DNA of 51,814 bases from Streptococcus cuniculi (GTDB lineage: Bacteria > Bacillota > Bacilli > Lactobacillales > Streptococcaceae): assembly GCF_001921845.1 (NCBI RefSeq), contig NZ_MSJM01000009.1, positions 1 to 51,814 on the forward strand, read 5' to 3'. Within the stretch, counting starts at the first letter, position 1. The number at the start of each line of letters is the position of its first letter. This document shows, one piece after another, positions 26,527-35,910 of the stretch. The position numbers were made by a program, and so were the translations under genes. The notes beneath the pieces were generated by a model. It saw only the letters and a program-made list of their open reading frames with translations, was not told the origin of the DNA and did not search any database.

Positions 26527-27393
26527 ATGGCTCTATTTGGAAAAAAGGATAAATATATTCGCATCAATCCCAATCGGTCGCTCTTGAACGAGACCGCTCA
26601 GAAAAAGCCAGAAGTACCCGATGCCCTATTTTCAAAATGTCCTGCCTGCAAGCGCCTGATTTATCAGAAGGAGCTGGGACAGGAAAAGATGTGCCAGCAT
26701 TGTTCCTACACCTTTCGGATTAGTGCCTTTGAGCGCTTGGCCTTGACGGTCGATGAAGGCTCGTTTGAAGAATGGTTTACAGGAATAGAAACCAACAATC
26801 CTTTGGATTTTCCCGATTATCTGGAAAAATTAGCCGCAGTCCGCAAAAAGACTGGCCTAGATGAGGCTGTCATGACAGGAAGGGCACGGATTGTGGGACA
26901 GGAGGTAGCGCTTGGTATCATGGATGCTTCCTTTATCATGGCCAGTATGGGGACGGTTGTCGGTGAAAAGATTACCCGCCTGTTCGAGCTTGCGACAGAG
27001 CAGGGATTGCCAGTTGTCCTCTTTACCGCTTCTGGTGGTGCCCGTATGCAGGAGGGAATTATGAGCCTCATGCAGATGGCAAAAATCTCTGCCGCTGTCA
27101 AACGCCATTCCAATGCAGGTCTCTTTTACCTGACTGTGCTGACGGACCCTACAACAGGTGGCGTGACCGCCTCCTTTGCCATGGAGGGCGATATTATTTT
27201 GGCGGAACCGCAGGCCTTGGTGGGCTTTGCAGGTCGCCGTGTCATTGAAACCACCGTTCGGGAGCAGCTGCCAGATGACTTTCAAAAGGCGGAATTTCTG
27301 CAAGAACATGGTTTTGTAGATGCCATTGTCAAGCGTCAGGAATTGCGGGAGACCATTGGCTACCTAGTACGATTGCACGGAGGAAAGAAATGA
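26527..27393 (+). CDS. accD: Acetyl-CoA carboxylase carboxyltransferase beta subunit AccD
   Basis: A 288-residue crotonase-like subunit with an N-terminal zinc ribbon (Cys38, Cys41, Cys56, Cys59). It pairs with AccA to transfer CO2 to acetyl-CoA. The catalytic fold shows [12 protein letters not shown] and [23 protein letters not shown] precedes ATG 26527, and accA overlaps its stop. Confidence 0.97.
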   Translation: MALFGKKDKYIRINPNRSLLNETAQKKPEVPDALFSKCPACKRLIYQKELGQEKMCQHCSYTFRISAFERLALTVDEGSFEEWFTGIETNNPLDFPDYLEKLAAVRKKTGLDEAVMTGRARIVGQEVALGIMDASFIMASMGTVVGEKITRLFELATEQGLPVVLFTASGGARMQEGIMSLMQMAKISAAVKRHSNAGLFYLTVLTDPTTGGVTASFAMEGDIILAEPQALVGFAGRRVIETTVREQLPDDFQKAEFLQEHGFVDAIVKRQELRETIGYLVRLHGGKK

Positions 27394-28157
27394 CGGAGAT
27401 TGCAAAAATCATTCGACAGGCACGGGATCAGGCACGGTTGACCAGTCTGGACTACGCTCGTCTACTCTTAGATGATTTCATGGAATTGCATGGTGATCGT
27501 CAGTTTCGCGATGACGGTGCGGTGATTGGTGGTGTCGGATTCTTAGGTGGAAAGCCTCTTACGGTAGTGGGCATTCAAAAAGGCAAGAGCTTGCAGGACA
27601 ATCTCAAGCGCAATTTTGGCCAGCCACATCCAGAAGGCTACCGCAAGGCACTCCGTTTGATGAAACAGGCGGAAAAATTTGGCAGGCCCATTCTCACCCT
27701 GATTAACACAGCAGGAGCCTATCCAGGAATCGGTGCAGAAGAGCGGGGACAGGGCGAAGCCATCGCTCGAAATCTGATGGAGATGAGTGACCTAAAGGTT
27801 CCGATTATCGCCCTTATTATCGGTGAGGGAGGTTCTGGCGGAGCGCTAGCCCTTGCAGTAGCGGATCAGGTCTGGATGTTAGAAAATGCCATCTATGCAG
27901 TGCTCAGTCCAGAAGGGTTTGCATCGATTTTATGGAAAGATGCTAGCCGGGCAATGGAGGCTGCAAGGCTGATGAAAATCACCTCCTATGAACTCTTAGA
28001 AATGGGAGTGGTCGATCGGGTGATGTCAGAGCAGGGAAGCCAGCAAGCACTGGTAGAGCGCCTAAAACAAGAGCTGATTGTGACCTTTCAGCACTTGAGC
28101 TCTCTTCCAGCAGAGCAACTCGTCGCTAAGCGTTACGAGCGCTTTCGGAAATACTAA
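27390..28157 (+). CDS. accA: Acetyl-CoA carboxylase carboxyltransferase alpha subunit AccA
   Basis: A 255-residue subunit, with the family stretches [29 protein letters not shown] and [16 protein letters not shown] forming the acyl-CoA and oxyanion sites. ATG 27390 overlaps the accD stop (ATGA), which helps keep the two subunits in balance. Last gene of the cluster; a strong hairpin follows. Confidence 0.97.
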   Translation: MTEIAKIIRQARDQARLTSLDYARLLLDDFMELHGDRQFRDDGAVIGGVGFLGGKPLTVVGIQKGKSLQDNLKRNFGQPHPEGYRKALRLMKQAEKFGRPILTLINTAGAYPGIGAEERGQGEAIARNLMEMSDLKVPIIALIIGEGGSGGALALAVADQVWMLENAIYAVLSPEGFASILWKDASRAMEAARLMKITSYELLEMGVVDRVMSEQGSQQALVERLKQELIVTFQHLSSLPAEQLVAKRYERFRKY

Positions 28158-28158
28158 A

Positions 28159-28207
28159 AGGAGTAAAGACAATCATGATTTCGAAAGAATCGATTGTCTT
28201 TGCTCCT
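28159..28207. terminator. Bidirectional terminator between accA and the convergent secreted-protein genes
   Basis: AGGAGTAAAGACAATC (28159-28174) pairs with GATTGTCTTTGCTCCT (28192-28207), one mismatch, two bases after the accA stop. Confidence 0.85.
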
Positions 28208-28219
28208 CTTGTTTATTGT

Positions 28220-29080
28220 TTATTCTACATTCCAAGCAACACCCTCGTACTTCCAACCACGAGTCGAGAGGACATTTTTTTCATTGACATCTCGTGTATA
28301 GAGGTGCTTTTTAATACCTGCGTGATAGAGACGATAAACTGGGGTGTTGCCACTTGATTTATAGGCTTCCCCCTCTTGGTTCCAACCACGGGTCGCAAGA
28401 ACCTTGTACTCATTTGTATCCATGGTGTAGAGATGAACTTTTAGGCCTGGGTGGTAGAGACGGTAGACAGGAGTACCTGAAGCGTTATTGCTGGTCCAGG
28501 CTTGTCCCTCTTGGTGCCAACCTCTTGTTCCAAGAACGCGATATTCATTTTCGTCCATGGTATAGAGATGTACTTTTAAATCTGGTTGGTAAAGGCGGTA
28601 GACGGGTGAGACATTATGATTTTTACCGACAACTTTTATAGTGTTCTGAACATTGTATTGGATATCAGTAGTCCCTATCGGTGATAATTTTCGCTTAAAA
28701 CCAAATTTATCTAGTTCAGCTTCGAATTCTGGAGATTCATTATATTCACGACGACCATATACGGAAAGCCTTACTTCACCCTCTTTTAAGGCTTTCCATC
28801 TTCCTGTTTTGTCAATTGAAAGAATACTTGGGTCTGAAACTACATAATGAAAAGCATACTGAAAATCTTTTAATATGCTGGCTTGATTGGGACGGACCTG
28901 ACCGGTTTCACCAATAACAATTTCTCCACTCGGAATAGTAGTTTCATCAAAATATTCCGGAAAAACATAATAATCATAGATGAGTTCTTCTGCTTTTACA
29001 GAAGAGATAGAAGAAATGACAAGAAGGCAAAGCATAAAGCCTGCGCATACTATATACTTCAACGGTTTAGTTAATTTCAT
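28220..29080 (-). CDS. Secreted protein with Ig-like region and three DUF5648-type repeats (second paralogue)
   Basis: A 286-residue protein. Residues 1-30 look like a Sec signal peptide ending VKA. Residues 45-110 (SDPSILSID then KALKEGEVRLSVYGR) resemble a bacterial Ig-like Big_2 fold. Three repeats of about 38 residues follow at 159-197, 204-242 and 247-284, each starting PVYRLY and holding HLYT, NEY or NEK, RGW and EG; this is the DUF5648 pattern often attached to surface or cell-wall enzymes. There is no LPXTG, no enzyme domain and no wall anchor. Start ATG 29080 has GGAG seven bases upstream, directly after the stop of the upstream paralogue. Function unknown; a binding role outside the cell is inferred. 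Confidence 0.8.
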   Translation of the reverse strand: MKLTKPLKYIVCAGFMLCLLVISSISSVKAEELIYDYYVFPEYFDETTIPSGEIVIGETGQVRPNQASILKDFQYAFHYVVSDPSILSIDKTGRWKALKEGEVRLSVYGRREYNESPEFEAELDKFGFKRKLSPIGTTDIQYNVQNTIKVVGKNHNVSPVYRLYQPDLKVHLYTMDENEYRVLGTRGWHQEGQAWTSNNASGTPVYRLYHPGLKVHLYTMDTNEYKVLATRGWNQEGEAYKSSGNTPVYRLYHAGIKKHLYTRDVNEKNVLSTRGWKYEGVAWNVE

Positions 29081-29090
29081 TATTTTCTCC

Positions 29091-29948
29091 TTACTCCACA
29101 TTCCAAGCGACACCCTCGTACTTCCAACCACGAGTCGAGAGGACATTTTTTTCATTGACATCTCGTGTGTAGAGGTGTTTTTTGATGCCTGCGTGGTAGA
29201 GACGATAAACCGGTGTACTGCCGCTTGATTTATAGGCTTCCCCCTCTTGGTTCCAACCACGGGTCGCAAGGACCTGGTACTCGTTTGTGTCCATAGTATA
29301 AAGATGAACTTTTAGGCCTGGGTGGTAGAGGCGGTAGACAGGAGTACCAGAAGCGTTGTTATTAGTCCAGGCTTGGCCTTCTTGGTCCCAGCCATGATTT
29401 CCAAGGATACGATACTCATTTTCGTCCATGGTATAGAGATGGACTTTTAAGTCTGGTTGGTAAAGGCGGTAGACGGGGCTACTTGCTGGAACGACTTCAA
29501 TATCGTACTCCTTGGTCTCCTTGGTTCTTACTGTATCAGGTCTTGCTCCATTAGGAATAGGCATAGGCTCTAAATCGTGCTGTCTCATATAGTCTCTCAT
29601 ATAGTCAAAGAATCGATTCGAAGAATTATCAACACTAATCTCTAATCTTGTTTTACCAAGTCTCACTGCTTTCCAATGACCAGTATCATCTATTTCTAAG
29701 ACATCACTAGAAGAATCTGGAGCAAAAGAATAAAAATAGGGATTCTGAAAATCTTTTAAGGGTCCATCCTGTAATGGAAGAACTTGCCCAGATTGCCCAA
29801 GGATGATCTTCCCTTGAGGTACCGTGGTTTCATCTAAATAAAATTCATCATCGTCAATGTAGGTTGTGGCTTCTGCGCTTTGAATAACCACAAAACACAT
29901 ACAGAGGACGGAAAACAGCGCGGTGATATAAATAGTAAGTTTTTTCAT
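29091..29948 (-). CDS. Secreted protein with three DUF5648-type repeats (first paralogue)
   Basis: A 285-residue paralogue of the following gene. Signal peptide of about 28 residues (hydrophobic core LFSVLCMCFVVI, then SAEA), a divergent N-terminal domain with the same skeleton (DETTVPQGKIILGQSGQV, then VLEIDDTGHWKAV), and three C-terminal repeats nearly identical to those of its partner. ATG 29948 is chosen over the TTG two codons earlier because AAAGGAG is ten bases before it. The promoter at 29972-30000 drives both genes. The role is unknown. Confidence 0.8.
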   Translation of the reverse strand: MKKLTIYITALFSVLCMCFVVIQSAEATTYIDDDEFYLDETTVPQGKIILGQSGQVLPLQDGPLKDFQNPYFYSFAPDSSSDVLEIDDTGHWKAVRLGKTRLEISVDNSSNRFFDYMRDYMRQHDLEPMPIPNGARPDTVRTKETKEYDIEVVPASSPVYRLYQPDLKVHLYTMDENEYRILGNHGWDQEGQAWTNNNASGTPVYRLYHPGLKVHLYTMDTNEYQVLATRGWNQEGEAYKSSGSTPVYRLYHAGIKKHLYTRDVNEKNVLSTRGWKYEGVAWNVE

Positions 29949-29971
29949 CTTCAAAAAACTCCTTTATTTTT

Positions 29972-30000
29972 AGTATATCAAATGTTCAAAAAGTAATCAA
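29972..30000 (-). promoter_or_regulatory. Promoter of the secreted paralogue pair
   Basis: On the minus strand TTGATT (29995-30000), 17 bases, TATACT (29972-29977). A small inverted repeat TAATCA/TGATTA flanks the -35. Confidence 0.7.
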
Positions 30001-30134
30001 GTGATTACACGAGGATAAATCGCTTTTCGCCATTCACGAAAGATGCATCCGATTTTTTTCTGGTTGATGAGTAAAAACAAATGGCTAATCCCTTGCTGGT
30101 AGGTGTTTTAGTGGCTATACTGTTTGCACAAATC

Positions 30135-30165
30135 AAAATAGGTTGAGCAAGGCTCAACCTATTTT
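30135..30165 (-). terminator. Terminator of serS
   Basis: AAAATAGGTTGAGC pairs perfectly with GCTCAACCTATTTT around AAG, 18 bases past the serS stop. Confidence 0.85.
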
Positions 30166-30182
30166 AAACGATTTAAATTGTC

Positions 30183-31460
30183 TTATTTGAGTGCAATCAC
30201 CTCAACACCACCCATGTATGGACGAAGGACTTCTGGGATAGTGACAGAGCCGTCTTCGTTTTGATAGTTTTCGAGAATGGCAGCAACGGTACGTCCCACG
30301 GCAAGTCCTGAACCGTTTAAGGTATGCAGGAGTTTGACCTTACCGTCCGCCTCATCACGGTAGCGGATTTGAGCACGGCGGGCTTGGAAATCTTCAGTAT
30401 TGGAACAGCTAGAGATTTCACGGTAGGTATTTTGCGCTGGAATCCAGACTTCCAAGTCGTAGGTTTTAGCCGCAGAGAAGCCCATATCGCCTGTACAAAG
30501 AGCAAGAACGCGGTATGGAAGTCCCAATTTTTGGAGAATATTTTCAGCGTTAGCCGTCATTTTCTCAAGCTCTTCGTAGGATTCTTCTGGTTTGGCAAAT
30601 TTGACCATTTCAACCTTGTGGAATTGGTGCAAGCGAATCAAACCGCGGGTATCACGACCAGCAGAGCCAGCTTCTGAACGGAAAGACGGGCTCATGGCAG
30701 TGAAGTAAATTGGCAAGTCTTTGCCATCGACAATCTCATCACGGTAGTAGTTGGTCAATGGCACTTCAGCTGTCGGAATGAGGACAAAGTTGGTGCCATC
30801 TAGCTCAAAGGTGTCTTCCTTGAATTTTGGATATTGACCTGTACCAAACATAGAATCATGGTTGACCATGTAAGGGGGGATGACTTCTTGGTAGCCTTCT
30901 GCGATATGCTCATCGAGCATGAAGTTGTAGAGGGCACGTTCCAAGCGAGCACCGAGGTTCTTGTAGAAGAGGAAGCGAGCGCCAGTTACTTTGGCCCCGC
31001 GTTCCCAGTCTAGAATGCCGAGGTCCTCACCGAGGTCCCAGTGGGCTTTTGGTTCAAAGTCAAATGTACGCGGTGTACCCCAGCGGCGTACTTCTACGTT
31101 TTCTTCTTCGTCTGCCCCGACTGGTACGCTGTCATGTGGTGTATTTGGCAAGAGGACGAGAATGGCCTGTAATTCCTCATCAATGGCAAGGAGTTCCGCA
31201 TCTAATCCTTTAATGGTGGCAGAGAGTGCTTGCATGGCCGCAATCTTATCGTCTGCATTTTCCTTGTTGCGTTTGGCTTGGGCGATTTCAGCAGAGACGG
31301 TGTTGCGTTCTGCCTTTAACTCTTCCACCTTGACCAAGACTTCGCGGCGTTTGGTGTCGAGGTCCTTGATGTGAGTAAGGGTTTCGGTGGCAACTCCGCG
31401 GGTTGCGAGTTTTGCAGCCACTCCGTCAAAATCTGCGCGAATGCGTTTCATGTCTAACAT
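30183..31460 (-). CDS. serS: Seryl-tRNA synthetase
   Basis: A 425-residue class II synthetase. Residues about 25-110 form the tRNA-binding helical arm ([20 protein letters not shown]). Motif 2 is [21 protein letters not shown] and motif 3 [19 protein letters not shown] 31460 with TAGGAGG is chosen; the longer open frame runs back into the T-box leader. Expression is controlled by uncharged tRNA-Ser through that leader. Confidence 0.97.
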   Translation of the reverse strand: MLDMKRIRADFDGVAAKLATRGVATETLTHIKDLDTKRREVLVKVEELKAERNTVSAEIAQAKRNKENADDKIAAMQALSATIKGLDAELLAIDEELQAILVLLPNTPHDSVPVGADEEENVEVRRWGTPRTFDFEPKAHWDLGEDLGILDWERGAKVTGARFLFYKNLGARLERALYNFMLDEHIAEGYQEVIPPYMVNHDSMFGTGQYPKFKEDTFELDGTNFVLIPTAEVPLTNYYRDEIVDGKDLPIYFTAMSPSFRSEAGSAGRDTRGLIRLHQFHKVEMVKFAKPEESYEELEKMTANAENILQKLGLPYRVLALCTGDMGFSAAKTYDLEVWIPAQNTYREISSCSNTEDFQARRAQIRYRDEADGKVKLLHTLNGSGLAVGRTVAAILENYQNEDGSVTIPEVLRPYMGGVEVIALK

Positions 31461-31461
31461 G

Positions 31462-31650
31462 GTTTTCCTCCTATAAAAAACGCACCCATGGAAGCGTTGG
31501 AGTGACAAGAGCCACGGTTCCATCCAACTTCACATGAGTGCACTTATTTCAGTATCAAAATGGGTTACACGGTAGAATTTCATACCATTTGTTTATCTGC
31601 TCACAGCGACCGCAGACTTCCTGAAAAACGCCTGATATTACTTATCCGTT
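31462..31650 (-). promoter_or_regulatory. T-box leader of serS
   Basis: The conserved antiterminator element GGATGGAACCGTGG is at 31512-31525 (minus strand). Downstream, AACGC..GCGTT closes a terminator hairpin ending in a T-run at about 31476-31500. In the upstream stem the loop GAAATTCTACC offers UCU (31574-31576), a serine codon, as specifier. Architecture and gene agree, so the assignment is strong; the precise specifier is a reading by eye. Confidence 0.9.
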
Positions 31651-31656
31651 GCACCT

Positions 31657-31685
31657 ATTATACTGGATTTTTTAGCGTTTGGCAA
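31657..31685 (-). promoter_or_regulatory. serS promoter
   Basis: On the minus strand TTGCCA (31680-31685), 17 bases, TATAAT (31657-31662). The -35 lies within the last codons of the DUF956 gene. Confidence 0.75.
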
Positions 31686-32043
31686 ATAGATTTTTAAAAA
31701 ATTGCCCGATGGTTTGCAAAAGTGTCGGTAATTTCACGACTTTTTCATTGCCGAGATGTGCCCTAGCTTCTTTTAAAATCTTGCCTGAATCCTTGGAAGC
31801 AAAGAGGAATTTTCCACTGTCTGTAAAAACTTGGAAATGCCGGCTCACTGTCTTACCAGAGACGTTGGCGCCAATCTGTTGGACATTTTCCCAGGGGATT
31901 TGGATGTAGTCTTCGACATTGGCATCGGCATAAAATTCTAAGGCCTTGTCGCCGATGAGGAATTTTCCGACCTTGCCTCCCACTCCTAGGTAGGAAACCC
32001 CGGTGGTTTGTAAGTCAACGACTTTATTTTGTGATTGTACCAT
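31672..32043 (-). CDS. manO: DUF956 family protein (ManO-type)
   Basis: A 123-residue protein of the DUF956 family that is regularly found beside mannose-PTS operons and is thought to affect their expression. It reads as a small beta-rich (PH/GRAM-like) domain: SYLGVGGKVGKFLIGDKALEFY, IPWENVQQIGANV and FASKDSGKILKEARAHLG. It ends in a basic amphipathic helix. It has its own -10 TATAAT (32073-32078, TGG before it) and is separated from manN by a terminator and a repeat, so it is not simply the last gene of the man operon. Exact activity unknown. Confidence 0.85.
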   Translation of the reverse strand: MVQSQNKVVDLQTTGVSYLGVGGKVGKFLIGDKALEFYADANVEDYIQIPWENVQQIGANVSGKTVSRHFQVFTDSGKFLFASKDSGKILKEARAHLGNEKVVKLPTLLQTIGQFFKNLFAKR

Positions 32044-32143
32044 AATTTTTCCTTATGAGTGATATTTTTCTTATTATACCATATTTGCTCTGATGAAGTA
32101 GAGGGTGAGACAGTCTTGTATGGTTTTTCATCAGATTATCTAA

Positions 32144-32167
32144 AAAAGAAGGCCGAAACCTTCTTTT
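32144..32167 (-). terminator. Terminator downstream of manLMN
   Basis: AAAAGAAGG pairs with CCTTCTTTT around CCGAAA, followed on the minus strand by more T residues. Confidence 0.8.
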
Positions 32168-32179
32168 ATGATACTCTAT

Positions 32180-32352
32180 AAAAATCAAAGTTCTGACCAG
32201 CTTTCACAATTGAGAATTGTGAAAGGTTGGAGATAAGGCTAGCCTTGCTAGCTTCCTCTAAACCGCAGACATAACTTAGGTTATTTCCAAACCCCAACAG
32301 TCTCCCAGACCGTTGGAGTAAGGTGAGTTAACGACGTCAGAATTTGATTTTT
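32180..32352. repeat. BOX-like inverted-repeat element after manN
   Basis: Ends AAAAATCAAAGTTCTGAC (32180-32197) and GTCAGAATTTGATTTTT (32336-32352) are inverted. Internal perfect hairpins include CTTTCACAATT / AATTGTGAAAG around GAG (32211-32225) and CCAAC..GTCT / AGAC..GTTGG near 32293-32316. The stretch GAGTTAACGACGT is also found in the element at 14523-14627. It ends eight bases from the manN stop. The rest of the 32044-32359 spacer holds the DUF956 promoter and the man terminator. Confidence 0.6.
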
Positions 32353-32359
32353 GACGAGA

Positions 32360-33271
32360 TTACATGATACCTGCTACACGAGCAAGAATACCAACGATAA
32401 AGAGTCCAATGATGATGGTGATTGGAGAAACTTTTTTCTTCAACAACCACATACATAGGAAGGTAAGGAGCAAGTTCATAAATCCTGGAATCAAACCGTT
32501 CAAGTTATCTTGGAAGGTTGTGATTTTCGTAGGAGTTTGTGAAAGTCCTTGACCGACTTGTTCAAAGGCTTGACGAATTCCTTCGCTGCCAGCTGGTAAT
32601 TGATCCCAGTGGATATAGGCTTTGTCTGCAAGTGGTACTTCTGATACATTGAAAGTAAAGTTGATGGATACCCAACGTTGTGCAAGGACTGCAAGGATGA
32701 ACATACCAAGGATAGACGCCCCTTTTGTGATGTCTTGGAGGATACCACCTGACATGTCTTTGGTGATTTCAGAACCAGCCTTGTAGCCGATTTCTTGTGT
32801 GTACCACAAGAAGGACATACGGATAAGGTTCCATGCAACAAAGAAGATGATTGGTCCGATTACATTTCCTGAAAGGGCAAGAGAAGCTCCGAGGGAACCG
32901 AGGATTGGACGAACGGTAAACCAGAAGACTGGGTCACCGATACCTGCAAGAGGTCCCATCATACCGATTTTCACCCCTTGGATAGCCGCATCATCGATTT
33001 CAGCACCGTTTGCACGTTCTTCTTCAAGGGCAAGGGTTACTCCAAGGATAGGAGCTGCCACGTATGGGTGAGTATTGAAGAATTCCATGTGGCGTTTGAG
33101 GGCTGCCGCTTGGTCTTCTTTATTTGTGTAGAGTTTCTTAAGAGCTGGTACTAAAGAGTAAGCCCAACCCAAGTTTTGCATACGCTCGTAGTTCCAAGAA
33201 GCCTGAAGGAATTGTGAACGCCACCATACTTTTTTACGGTCGTTTACTGAAAGTTGTAATTTTTCTGACAT
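32360..33271 (-). CDS. manN: Mannose/glucose PTS EIID ManN
   Basis: A 303-residue mannose-class IID subunit. Family stretches: FLQASWNYERMQNLGWAYSLVP near the start, GVKIGMMGPLAGIGDPVFW in the middle and a C-terminal membrane helix ending IGLFIVGILARV. It forms the membrane complex with ManM. The gene follows manM by 15 bases with a GGGAGA ribosome site. Confidence 0.96.
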   Translation of the reverse strand: MSEKLQLSVNDRKKVWWRSQFLQASWNYERMQNLGWAYSLVPALKKLYTNKEDQAAALKRHMEFFNTHPYVAAPILGVTLALEEERANGAEIDDAAIQGVKIGMMGPLAGIGDPVFWFTVRPILGSLGASLALSGNVIGPIIFFVAWNLIRMSFLWYTQEIGYKAGSEITKDMSGGILQDITKGASILGMFILAVLAQRWVSINFTFNVSEVPLADKAYIHWDQLPAGSEGIRQAFEQVGQGLSQTPTKITTFQDNLNGLIPGFMNLLLTFLCMWLLKKKVSPITIIIGLFIVGILARVAGIM

Positions 33272-33286
33272 TGTAAATCTCCCTTC

Positions 33287-34087
33287 TTAGTAGTCTTCTA
33301 AGATATCGCCGATTGGGTCGTTAGAGGTAGCACCTCCGCCGCCATTTCCACCTGTTTTTGAAAGGTGAAGGTAGATAAGAGCGATTGCAACACCAAGGGC
33401 ACCAAAACCAATCAAGGTGATTTGAGTGACAGCTGCAAGTACGAAACCAATCGCAAAGAATGGCCATACTTCGCGCGTTGCCATCATGTTGATAACCATG
33501 GCAAAACCAACGGCTACCACCATACCACCACCGACTTGCATACCACCTTTAAGCCATTCAGGCATGAGGTTCAGCATAGCTTGTACAGATTCAGCAGGAA
33601 TCGCAAGCAGAAGGGCCGCAGGGACAGCGATACGAAGTCCTTGAAGAGAAAGAGCGACTAAGTGGTAACGCTCAAGCGCAGCAAAGTTTCCTTTTTCAGC
33701 AGCGGCATCAGCCCCGTGTACAAGAGCGACAGAAGCTGTACGAACGAGCATAGTAAGGAAAAGTCCAGCGATCGCAAGAGGAATCGCAATCCCTTGAGCG
33801 ACACTGATGGCACCTTGAGAGAAGTCGCCACCTTTTACGAGGATAATCGCCGCAGCAACAGATGCAAGCGCAGCGTCTGGAGCAACAGCAGCCCCGATGT
33901 TTGCCCAACCAAGAGCAACTAGTTGAAGGGCACCACCGAGAGCAACACCTGCTGCAAGGTTACCTGTTACAAGACCGATAAGGGTACAAGCAACGATTGG
34001 TTGGTGAAATTGGAATTGGTCGAGGATTCCTTCCATACCAGCAAGGAATGCGACTACAACGACCAAAATCATTGAAAGTAATGACAT
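33287..34087 (-). CDS. manM: Mannose/glucose PTS EIIC ManM
   Basis: A 266-residue mannose-class IIC membrane subunit with several hydrophobic segments (LAGMEGILDQFQFHQPIVACTL, GVALGGALQLVALGWANIG, MVVAVGFAMVINMMA). It carries sugar across the membrane with ManN. RBS AAAGGATC precedes ATG 34087. In enterococci and lactococci this pair is also the receptor of class IIa bacteriocins. Confidence 0.96.
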   Translation of the reverse strand: MSLLSMILVVVVAFLAGMEGILDQFQFHQPIVACTLIGLVTGNLAAGVALGGALQLVALGWANIGAAVAPDAALASVAAAIILVKGGDFSQGAISVAQGIAIPLAIAGLFLTMLVRTASVALVHGADAAAEKGNFAALERYHLVALSLQGLRIAVPAALLLAIPAESVQAMLNLMPEWLKGGMQVGGGMVVAVGFAMVINMMATREVWPFFAIGFVLAAVTQITLIGFGALGVAIALIYLHLSKTGGNGGGGATSNDPIGDILEDY

Positions 34088-34255
34088 GATAGATCCTTTC
34101 TTTTCATAAATGTAGATAGAATGAGGGTGAAACGCTTGTTTCTTCCTCTTTGTGCGTAGAGATGATGTTTCAATCAGATAAAAGGCTCAAGTGTGATAGG
34201 CAACAGCTCAAGTCCTTCACCTGATACATCATCAATCACTGATTTTTGAAGAGTA

Positions 34256-35248
34256 TTAGTGAGGCACGTTTGCTTTGTTGATTAAGTCAAACAAGTCTTT
34301 CTTCGAATCGTTTGGTACTTTCCGTACGTCAAATTCAACACCAAGGTCACGCAATTTTTCAAAGGTCGCGACATCTTCTTTGTCCATAGAAAGCACATTG
34401 TTGACCATGGTTTTACCAGTTGAGTGAGCCATTGATCCGACATTCAAGGTCTTGATTGGCACACCGCCTTCAATGGCGCGAAGGGCATCTTGAGGCGTTT
34501 CAAACAAGATAAGGGCATGTGTATTTCCAAAGCGAGGATCTTTTGCAACGTCAATCAATTTCTGGATTGGTACGACATTTGCTTTCACGTTTCCTGGCGC
34601 AGCTTGTTTAATCAATTCTTTCCGAAGTGTGTCAGCAGCTACTGAGTCAGAAGCAACGATGATACGGTCTGCTTTTGAATCTGGTGTCCAAGCAGTTGCT
34701 ACTTGACCGTGCAAGAGACGTGTGTCGATACGAGCAAGGTTGATTTTTAATTTCCCATCTCCGATAACTGTTCCCTCAGGGATAGCAGCTTGAGCCACTT
34801 CAGTTTTAGCAGCAACAGCTGTTTCTTCTACAGGGTTTAGTTCCTCTGGAAGGGCTTTGATTCCGTCTTTTGATTCTTTGATGATGTTTGCAGCAACAGC
34901 AGCAACGCCTGCATTTGCGTCCATCATGCGTTCTGTGTAGGCTTGAATTAACATTGGCAAATTCAAACCAGTGATGATAGCGAACTTACGGTCTGGGTTT
35001 TCTCCCATGACACGGCTTGCTTGGTTGAATGGTGACCCACTCCACAAGTCGGCTAGGACCAAGACCTCGTCATCCGCATCAAAAGTAGCCACGGCATTGT
35101 TGAATTTTGCGTATAAATCATCTGGCCCCTCATTTGGCATAAAAGTGACAACTTGTACTTTTTCTTGTTCGCCAAAGATCATTGAGCCAGATTGATGAAT
35201 ACCAGCGGCAAATTCACCATGGCTTGCAATAATGATTCCGATACTCAT
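34256..35248 (-). CDS. manL: Mannose/glucose PTS EIIAB ManL
   Basis: A 330-residue fused cytoplasmic component. IIA: phosphorylated His10 in IASHGEFA. An Ala/Glu-rich linker at about 140-160 leads to IIB with His180 in [18 protein letters not shown] 35248 has GGAGG and removes the 14 extra codons of the open frame. The 168 bases to manM are long for this operon but hold no clear gene or terminator. The promoter carries a cre-like site. Confidence 0.96.
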   Translation of the reverse strand: MSIGIIIASHGEFAAGIHQSGSMIFGEQEKVQVVTFMPNEGPDDLYAKFNNAVATFDADDEVLVLADLWSGSPFNQASRVMGENPDRKFAIITGLNLPMLIQAYTERMMDANAGVAAVAANIIKESKDGIKALPEELNPVEETAVAAKTEVAQAAIPEGTVIGDGKLKINLARIDTRLLHGQVATAWTPDSKADRIIVASDSVAADTLRKELIKQAAPGNVKANVVPIQKLIDVAKDPRFGNTHALILFETPQDALRAIEGGVPIKTLNVGSMAHSTGKTMVNNVLSMDKEDVATFEKLRDLGVEFDVRKVPNDSKKDLFDLINKANVPH

Positions 35249-35400
35249 TATGTTTCCTCCTAAAAATTTTGTTAGCCAGTAAAAGGACATTTCATCTCCC
35301 CAGTGCCTGCCTATCTAAGACCCTGTATTTCCTAGTGTCTTTCATCTGACTAAAGTTCTCCATGTTGCTGTCAATTGAGACGACATTTTTGAACTGTCTT

Positions 35401-35430
35401 ATTATAAAACGGTTTCAAAGATTCTGTCAA
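35401..35430 (-). promoter_or_regulatory. manLMN promoter with cre in the spacer
   Basis: On the minus strand TTGACA (35425-35430), 18 bases, TATAAT (35401-35406). TTGAAACCGTTTTA, close to the CcpA consensus, sits between them (about 35406-35419), so CcpA binding would exclude polymerase. Confidence 0.7.
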
Positions 35431-35590
35431 GTAGATATGTGCTATTTGCGAGTAAATTTTGTAGAAAATTTCTGAAATCGGTCTATACATTTACAGAATT
35501 GTTTGCAAAGAACAATTGACAGATAAAGGATTTTTATACCCCAAAACACCAGAAAAAAGATGACAGAAAAATGTGCCATCTGATTTTGGT

Positions 35591-35881
35591 TTAGAACGTA
35601 GATAAACCCGATTTTCTATTTAAACAAGTTCAAAAGCCCTGCTAACTCAACATTCGATTTTTCGATTTTCGCGAGCGAAGCGAGCCTCATCAGATACTTT
35701 TCGCTGTGGTAAAAGGAGGGAGAGGGGCAAAAATCGTGATTTCGCAGAAATCGATTATCCTCGCTCCTTTGTTTCTGGGCTCGGGCTAAAATAATCCACT
35801 GGATTATTTTACTCCGCAGGAAGTCGCTACCGTCCGCGCCACCTAAGAAAAGTATCAAAAAAGAACTTTTTCTTCAATCTG
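35591..35881 (+). repeat. Family-1 repeat, copy 2 (reference copy)
   Basis: Left block TCTATTTAAACAAGTT, then TTTTCGCGAGCGAAGCGAGC, then arm GATACTTTTC (35693-35702) and box GCTGTGGTAA. Right side: box CCGCGCCACCTAA, arm GAAAAGTATC (35847-35856) and edge AAAGAACTTTTTCTTCAATC. Near the right arm is a perfect hairpin AAAATAATCCA / TGGATTATTTT (35788-35810). The 35249-35910 spacer otherwise holds the manL promoter and an ATTGTT/AACAAT hairpin near 35500; no gene is seen. Confidence 0.75.
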
Positions 35882-35910
35882 ATTAACTCCTCAGAGAGGA
35901 GCTGACAGGC

